Position numbers and translations under genes: made by a program. Below are positions 59,950 to 64,000 of a stretch of 64,000 nucleotides of DNA, piece after piece. Source of the stretch: AP-15 sp963789025 (lineage in GTDB: Bacteria > Pseudomonadota > Alphaproteobacteria > ATCC43930 > CGMCC-115725). The first letter of the stretch is position 1; each line of letters starts with the position of its first letter. The stretch spans positions 558,001 through 622,000 of the forward strand of contig CAWBIT010000003.1 in assembly GCA_963789025.1 (NCBI GenBank). The letters are read 5' to 3'. Below the pieces are notes generated by a model. It was given only the letters and a program-made list of their open reading frames with translations. It was not told the origin of the DNA and searched no databases.

Positions 59950-61356
59950 GTGTCGGCACTATCTGTAAAGTCCTTCGACAGATTGGTCTTCGCCGCCACC
60001 TCTCCCAAGCGGTTGCATTGCTTCGGAAAAAACCTGGGGTGGGGAGGCGGAGATTCCACACGTGTCAAGAATTCCGACATCAGGGTTCGCCAGCAGACAG
60101 GCGGACCCTCCGCAAGTCGCGAATTGGCTGAGTTTCTGCCCACGGGCATCGATCTCGGAACTGTAATAAGTTCCGACATCGCCGAGAATTCACGCGGCGA
60201 TGCCTATATCCACCATGCGGGCAGGTTTTCCAAAAAAATTATTGGTGGCCAGGTGGGCTACTACAGCTTGGTGGCCCCGAAGCCAACTGATGCAACGGAG
60301 CGCGATATGAGGTCTTGGCATTCCCTGCTGCTATTGGCGACCGCGTATGGGGTCCTCGATCCATCGACGAACCCGCGCGCGTTCGAGTTCGCTCAGGGCG
60401 TCATCGTCGACGCTGTGCGCTCAGTCGTCTACATGTTGAATTCGGAGGCTAGGATCGAGGCTGTCAGCCTGTCAAACGGCGAGGTGATCGCAACTTCGAC
60501 GCGCGGAGGAAAGCCATTGCTACTTCACGATGATGTTTTGTTCGCGGCAGCGCAAGACCGGAACGACGCGATGAATATCGTTGGCCTGACGACAAAGGAT
60601 CTCAAGCCGAAATTCGAGCTGGAACTGCCGCTTCCCGGTGGGGTCGGGACGGGCTCCTTTTACGTCGGCGCGGGCATCTCGGGCAACGAAGTCATCGTCC
60701 AGTGGCGATCCATCCGGCGCTCGAACGGCCCTATCCCAACGCGCAAACCTGCGGTTGTCACGAACGGTTTCGCACGCATCGATCCGGCGACTGGGCGCCT
60801 CATTGCCACAGAGGAGGGCGAACCTCCGGCTCCGCCCCAGTTCGAGATCCCGGTTACTGTCCAAAAGCTGGCAGATGAGGGGAGATTAGCGAGCCCGCTG
60901 TGTCTGGTCGATAATTTCGTAGCCGCACTTCAATACGCTGAAGAAAATGGCAATAGGGACACGATATTGCATCATTGGAGTAACGACACCGGCGAAAGTA
61001 CGCTCACCAAAAGCCTCTTCGGTAGCGAGCTCACTTTTCGGAATTTTTCGCGGGATTGCCGACATCTGTTGGCCAGCAAGGAAATGGATGGGTGGATCTG
61101 GCACATATATTCGGTAATCACCGGACAGCAGATCGCAGAATTTCGGAATCCTTTACCGGGGCCCGAATTTTTTATTTCCGGAGGCAGCCTGATTTATCAA
61201 TCACCCGCCACTGGGGAATCAATTGCCGGGCGTCTTAGGATCGACCCGCCGAGGCTTGTCGCGTTGGACCTCAATAGCGGAAAGGAATTGTGGGCTCGAC
61301 CCATCGGCGAAACGGCGTATGCCGGACCCTATCCCGGTCATCCCGGCAAACCTTGA
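59950..61356 (+). CDS. Unrecognised protein with PQQ-propeller-like C-terminus
   Basis: Up to 468 residues from GTG 59950; the true start is uncertain because no ribosome site is near. There is no signal peptide in this frame. The segment VDAVRSVVYMLNSEARIEAV, SLSNGEVIATST and the ending RLVALDLNSGKELWARPIGE resemble PQQ/YVTN-like propeller strands with the 'ALDLxxGKxLW' motif. The N-terminal ~100 residues (for example HCFGKNLGWGGGDSTRV) match nothing I know. The last residues overlap the convergent XRE gene by 19 bp. Function unknown. Confidence 0.65.
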   Translation: MSALSVKSFDRLVFAATSPKRLHCFGKNLGWGGGDSTRVKNSDIRVRQQTGGPSASRELAEFLPTGIDLGTVISSDIAENSRGDAYIHHAGRFSKKIIGGQVGYYSLVAPKPTDATERDMRSWHSLLLLATAYGVLDPSTNPRAFEFAQGVIVDAVRSVVYMLNSEARIEAVSLSNGEVIATSTRGGKPLLLHDDVLFAAAQDRNDAMNIVGLTTKDLKPKFELELPLPGGVGTGSFYVGAGISGNEVIVQWRSIRRSNGPIPTRKPAVVTNGFARIDPATGRLIATEEGEPPAPPQFEIPVTVQKLADEGRLASPLCLVDNFVAALQYAEENGNRDTILHHWSNDTGESTLTKSLFGSELTFRNFSRDCRHLLASKEMDGWIWHIYSVITGQQIAEFRNPLPGPEFFISGGSLIYQSPATGESIAGRLRIDPPRLVALDLNSGKELWARPIGETAYAGPYPGHPGKP

Positions 61357-61706
61357 CTGGGCGGATCCCGACTGGGCACAAATGAACAACCCGATCGGCC
61401 GCGATCCCCGTCGTCGGTAGCGGACCGTGAACAGGCCGCCTCGCCGAGAATTGCTTTGGCGGCATGGACGTAGGCACTGGCGAGTTGGCCGTCCTGCACC
61501 AATTCGCCGACATGGCAGTTGAAGGCCTCGCAAATCGCCGCGATCTCAAGAAAGCGAATGCGGCGCACCCCGGTCTCGATCCGGTGATAGCTCACCCGTG
61601 ACATTCCGAGCAGATTGGCCGCGTCGTTCTGGGTCAGACCCAATGTGCGGCGCCGCCGCCGCAGCGCGGAGCGGATGCAGGCTTGGGAATCGTCGGGCAG
61701 TCGCAT
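61338..61706 (-). CDS. XRE-family transcriptional regulator
   Basis: 122 residues from ATG 61706 (GGAGGAG close upstream). The Cro/CI-type HTH covers about 10-70: RSALRRRRRTLGLTQNDAAN, LLGMSRVSYHRIETGVRRIR, FLEIAAICEAFNCHVGELVQ. The C-terminus is a Ser/Gly/Arg-rich tail. The frame is open to 61853 without better support. The neighbouring acyl-CoA dehydrogenase gene is divergent, 252 bp away, and may be regulated by it. Confidence 0.87.
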   Translation of the reverse strand: MRLPDDSQACIRSALRRRRRTLGLTQNDAANLLGMSRVSYHRIETGVRRIRFLEIAAICEAFNCHVGELVQDGQLASAYVHAAKAILGEAACSRSATDDGDRGRSGCSFVPSRDPPSQGLPG

Positions 61707-61958
61707 CGCCTTCTCCTCCGAACTCGAGCTGAACAAACCGGCGCCCATCGCAGCGCCAAGGCGCGCGGCTTTTGATCGATAGCCCAATTCAACGGCCTCG
61801 TTTAAAGAGCTGGGTGAGATCGACACAATTGCATAAAACATAATCAATGTCAAGTTAAGATAATTTAATCACAATGAATGACGCCACCTTGACGAATTAT
61901 GGCGGAAAGCTGGACGATATCCTCAGTAAACGGCGCTTCTCGTGAACCGGAGATAGTG

Positions 61959-63143
61959 ATGGACTTTTCGCTCTCTGACGATCTCGTCGAGCTGAAGGAG
62001 CGCACCGAGCGGTTTGTGCGAGACAGGATCCTTCCGTTCGAGAGCGACCCGAGGCAAACCGCGCATGGGCCGAGCGAGGACCTGCGGCGCGAACTCGTCG
62101 CGCTCGGGCGCGAGGCAGGTCTGCTCAGCCCGCATGTCGGCCGCGATTGGGGTGGGCTCGGGCTCGATCACCGCGGCAAGGCGGTCGTATTCGAGGCCGC
62201 CGGCTACTCGCCGCTCGGGCCGGTGGCCCTCAACTGTTTCGCGCCCGATGAGGGCAATATGCACCTTCTCGAAGAAGTCGCCGAGCAGCGCCAGAAAGAG
62301 CAATGGCTGCGGCTGATGGCGGCGGGGCAGATCCGTTCGTGTTTCATGATGACCGAACCGGCCCCCGGTGCCGGAGCAGACCCCTCGATGCTGCTGACGA
62401 CCGCGCGCCGCGAAGGCGACGAGTTTGTTATCGACGGGCGCAAATGGCTGATCACCGGGGCGGTCGGCGCCGATCTCGGCATTGTTATGGCGCGCAATGA
62501 GAGCGACAGGGGCGGGCCTGCCGGCGCGACGATGTTCCTGACGCCGATGAGCGCCTCGGGGATTCATATTGAACGGGTGCTGGACACGCTCGACCGATAC
62601 ATGACCGGGGGTCATGCAGTCGTCCGGCTCGACGGATTGCGGGTGCTCGAAAGCCAAGTTCTGGGGCGGATCGGCGAGGGCTTTCGTTACGCGCAAGTAC
62701 GGCTCGCCCCGGCGCGTCTGACGCATTGCATGCGCTGGCTCGGCGCCGCGCGCCGCGCCCATGACATCGCCACCGATTACGCCCGAAAGCGCACCGCCTT
62801 TGGCAAGCCGATCGGCGAGCATGAGGGGGTCGGTTTCATGCTCGCCGACAACGAGATGGACATCCACCAGTGCCGCCTCGTGATCTGGCACACCGCCTGG
62901 GTACTCGACCGCGGCGAGCGCGGCCGGCACGAGTTGAGCATGGCCAAGGTCATCTGCTCCGAGGCCATCTGGCGGGTCGTCGACCGCAGCATGCAGATCC
63001 TCGGCGGTCTCGGCATCACCGACGACACGATCGTCGCGCGCCTCTTCCGTGAAGTCCGCCCCTTCCGGATCTACGACGGCCCGTCCGAGGTCCACCGCTG
63101 GAGCATCGCCCAGCGCGTGCTGCGGAACGCCGCTGCCACCTGA
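61959..63143 (+). CDS. Acyl-CoA dehydrogenase
   Basis: 394 residues from ATG 61959 (GGAG 7 bases before; the frame is open to 61899). Domains are helical N-terminal (1-120), beta (FMMTEPAPGAGADPSMLLT, EFVIDGRKWLITGAVGADLG) and C-terminal helical (RKRTAFGKPIGEHEGVGFML, GGLGITDDTIVARLFREVRP, FRIYDGPSEVHRWSIAQRVL). It resembles the ACAD10/11-like and fadE-like group that act on acyl-CoA or hydroxyacyl-CoA substrates, passing electrons to ETF. Substrate unknown. Confidence 0.92.
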   Translation: MDFSLSDDLVELKERTERFVRDRILPFESDPRQTAHGPSEDLRRELVALGREAGLLSPHVGRDWGGLGLDHRGKAVVFEAAGYSPLGPVALNCFAPDEGNMHLLEEVAEQRQKEQWLRLMAAGQIRSCFMMTEPAPGAGADPSMLLTTARREGDEFVIDGRKWLITGAVGADLGIVMARNESDRGGPAGATMFLTPMSASGIHIERVLDTLDRYMTGGHAVVRLDGLRVLESQVLGRIGEGFRYAQVRLAPARLTHCMRWLGAARRAHDIATDYARKRTAFGKPIGEHEGVGFMLADNEMDIHQCRLVIWHTAWVLDRGERGRHELSMAKVICSEAIWRVVDRSMQILGGLGITDDTIVARLFREVRPFRIYDGPSEVHRWSIAQRVLRNAAAT

Positions 63144-63154
63144 GGGGTCGTGTA

Positions 63155-63766
63155 TGGACGGCCCCCGTTGGGCAAGGATTTTGTGGCGGCGGTGGCATTT
63201 GGTCTGGAGCGGTCATGTATCCGGCCTGTTGTGCGCGGTCGGCAGACCGCTGGCCGCGATGGGTTTCGCGGATCGGGTCTCCAAGCATTGCGGCGCGCTG
63301 TTGATGCGCGATGACGTGGCGGAGTGTCCCGACCCAGGTCCTGGCCGTTGTGCCGTCGCTGCCTGCTGCTCCTTGCTGGGTGACCGGCCGGCGCGGGTCC
63401 GACCGGGTTGGCGATGAGCCGGTTGTGTTGACGAGATGTTGCAAAGGTGTGGGTGGCGAGTGCCGTTTCTTTGTTCGACCGGAGGGGGCCGTTTTCTTCG
63501 TCCCGACCTGGGTTCGCAGTGGCGCCGCGCGCAGCCGCGGTCAAGACTGGCCGCAGGCCACCGCCGAAGGCGGCGCGTAGCGGTCTTGACGGCGGTGAGC
63601 ACGGCGCCAAGATGGGGCAGGTCGGGACCCTCATCAGGCCGCGTGGCTGGGCTTGCGGTAGGTTTCGCCGGAGATCAGCGTGATAGCCTGCATGTGGACG
63701 GTCTCCGTTGCTGGTCGTTCAATCGACCCCAGCTTGGCACACCCGATGCCGTCAGGGGGCCGTCCA
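63155..63766. other. Possible decayed insertion element bounded by 12-bp inverted repeats
   Basis: The stretch 63144-63874 holds no supported gene. TGGACGGCCCCC at 63155-63166 is repeated as GGGGGCCGTCCA at 63755-63766, giving inverted ends 612 bp apart. A direct relative of the left end (GTGGACGGTCTCCGTTG) lies at 63694-63710. Frames inside are Arg/Pro-rich and show no transposase motifs that I recognise. It may be a non-autonomous or eroded insertion sequence. Confidence 0.4.
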
Positions 63767-63771
63767 CCCAG

Positions 63772-63859
63772 CATTGCGAGGAGCGCCTTGCGCGACGAAG
63801 CAATCTCAACCGAACGGACGCTCAGCGGCCCCAGATCGCTTCTCTTCGCTCGCGATGAC
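63772..63859. repeat. Second copy of the CATTGCGAG-type palindromic repeat
   Basis: It begins CATTGCGAGGAGCGCC, contains GACGAAGCAATCTC and ends CTCGCGATGAC, the same layout as 20047-20136. It lies directly between the putative insertion remnant and the end of the aldo/keto reductase gene. Confidence 0.6.
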
Positions 63860-63874
63860 AACCCGAGGGTGGAT

Positions 63875-64000
63875 CTAGAGCGCCTCCCACAACTCGCGGA
63901 TCTGCCGGCGCTGGCGCGCGTCGGGGAGAGCGCCAAACCCGGCGCCGAGATTGTCCTTCATATGATCGGGATTGCCGGTCGCCGGAATCACGCAGGTTAC
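63875..64000 (-). CDS. Aldo/keto reductase, C-terminal end (rest outside window)
   Basis: 41 residues before the stop at 63875: VTCVIPATGNPDHMKDNLGA, GFGALPDARQRRQIRELWEA. The VIPATGNPxHMxDNL motif is the C-terminal NADP-binding segment of the aldo/keto reductase family (compare the IIPGPRNVEE segment of the gene at 31350). The remainder lies beyond the right edge. Confidence 0.75.
   Translation of the reverse strand, partial: VTCVIPATGNPDHMKDNLGAGFGALPDARQRRQIRELWEAL

Overview
The window reads as a chromosomal segment of a GC-rich, free-living alphaproteobacterium. The long-form UrtB, the OFA-type transporter, the opine/hydroxyproline-type dehydrogenase and many dispersed palindromic repeats fit a soil member of Hyphomicrobiales or Rhodospirillales. 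The genus cannot be fixed from sequence alone. Gene density is high and most genes have clear Shine-Dalgarno sites. Metabolic genes alternate with a lower-GC accessory stretch at about 21.2-28.8 kb.

Layout. 0-6.7 kb: the end of a TPR protein, a decayed ferredoxin-reductase remnant, a chloroperoxidase-type hydrolase with dps, a winged-helix regulator and a large MscS-type channel. 6.8-9.6 kb: a small catabolic cluster on the minus strand (gentisate 1,2-dioxygenase-like, cupin, luciferase-like monooxygenase, secreted GlcG-like protein). 10-12.9 kb: a HicAB-like pair whose toxin lacks the usual histidine, an IS1595-type transposase gene, a VOC protein and a PAS protein. 12.9-15.3 kb: an 821-residue protein with three beta-rich repeats fused to a WcbI-like domain. 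15.4-21.1 kb: putA, a secreted Pro/Tyr-rich protein, a tandemly duplicated cupin and a LysR regulator.

21.2-28.9 kb is an accessory region: vapBC with its palindromic operator, a PIN-toxin remnant, an orphan RHH antitoxin, a decayed SRPBCC gene, and a large restriction-endonuclease/NACHT defence gene split by a complete 1.2-kb IS1595-family element. It ends next to tRNA-Pro(CGG). 29-34.6 kb: GYD protein, asparaginase-like protein, aldo/keto reductase, DUF2188 protein, an ECF sigma factor with its own terminator, and a divergent response regulator. 34.6-40.7 kb: the complete urea ABC transporter operon urtABCDE.

40.9-47.3 kb: SnoaL-like protein, amidase coupled to a DjlA-like co-chaperone, OFA-type MFS transporter, and a three-subunit FAD/2Fe-2S amino-acid or opine dehydrogenase. 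47.4-54.8 kb: oxidative catabolism genes (BNR propeller, Rieske oxygenase, xanthine-dehydrogenase-type large subunit, curA-like reductase, HpaI-type aldolase) plus a modular lipoprotein. 54.9-64 kb: a translationally coupled DUF6065 / 2-oxoglutarate dioxygenase pair, a secreted protein with a PEP-CTERM-like tail and a giant beta-propeller partner, an unrecognised PQQ-propeller-like protein, an XRE regulator, an acyl-CoA dehydrogenase, an IS-like remnant and the end of an aldo/keto reductase.

The most notable items are the IS-interrupted REase-NACHT gene, the repeat-WcbI fusion that has absorbed a mobile palindromic repeat in frame (a related repeat also sits at the start of urtB), and the DUF6065-dioxygenase pair.
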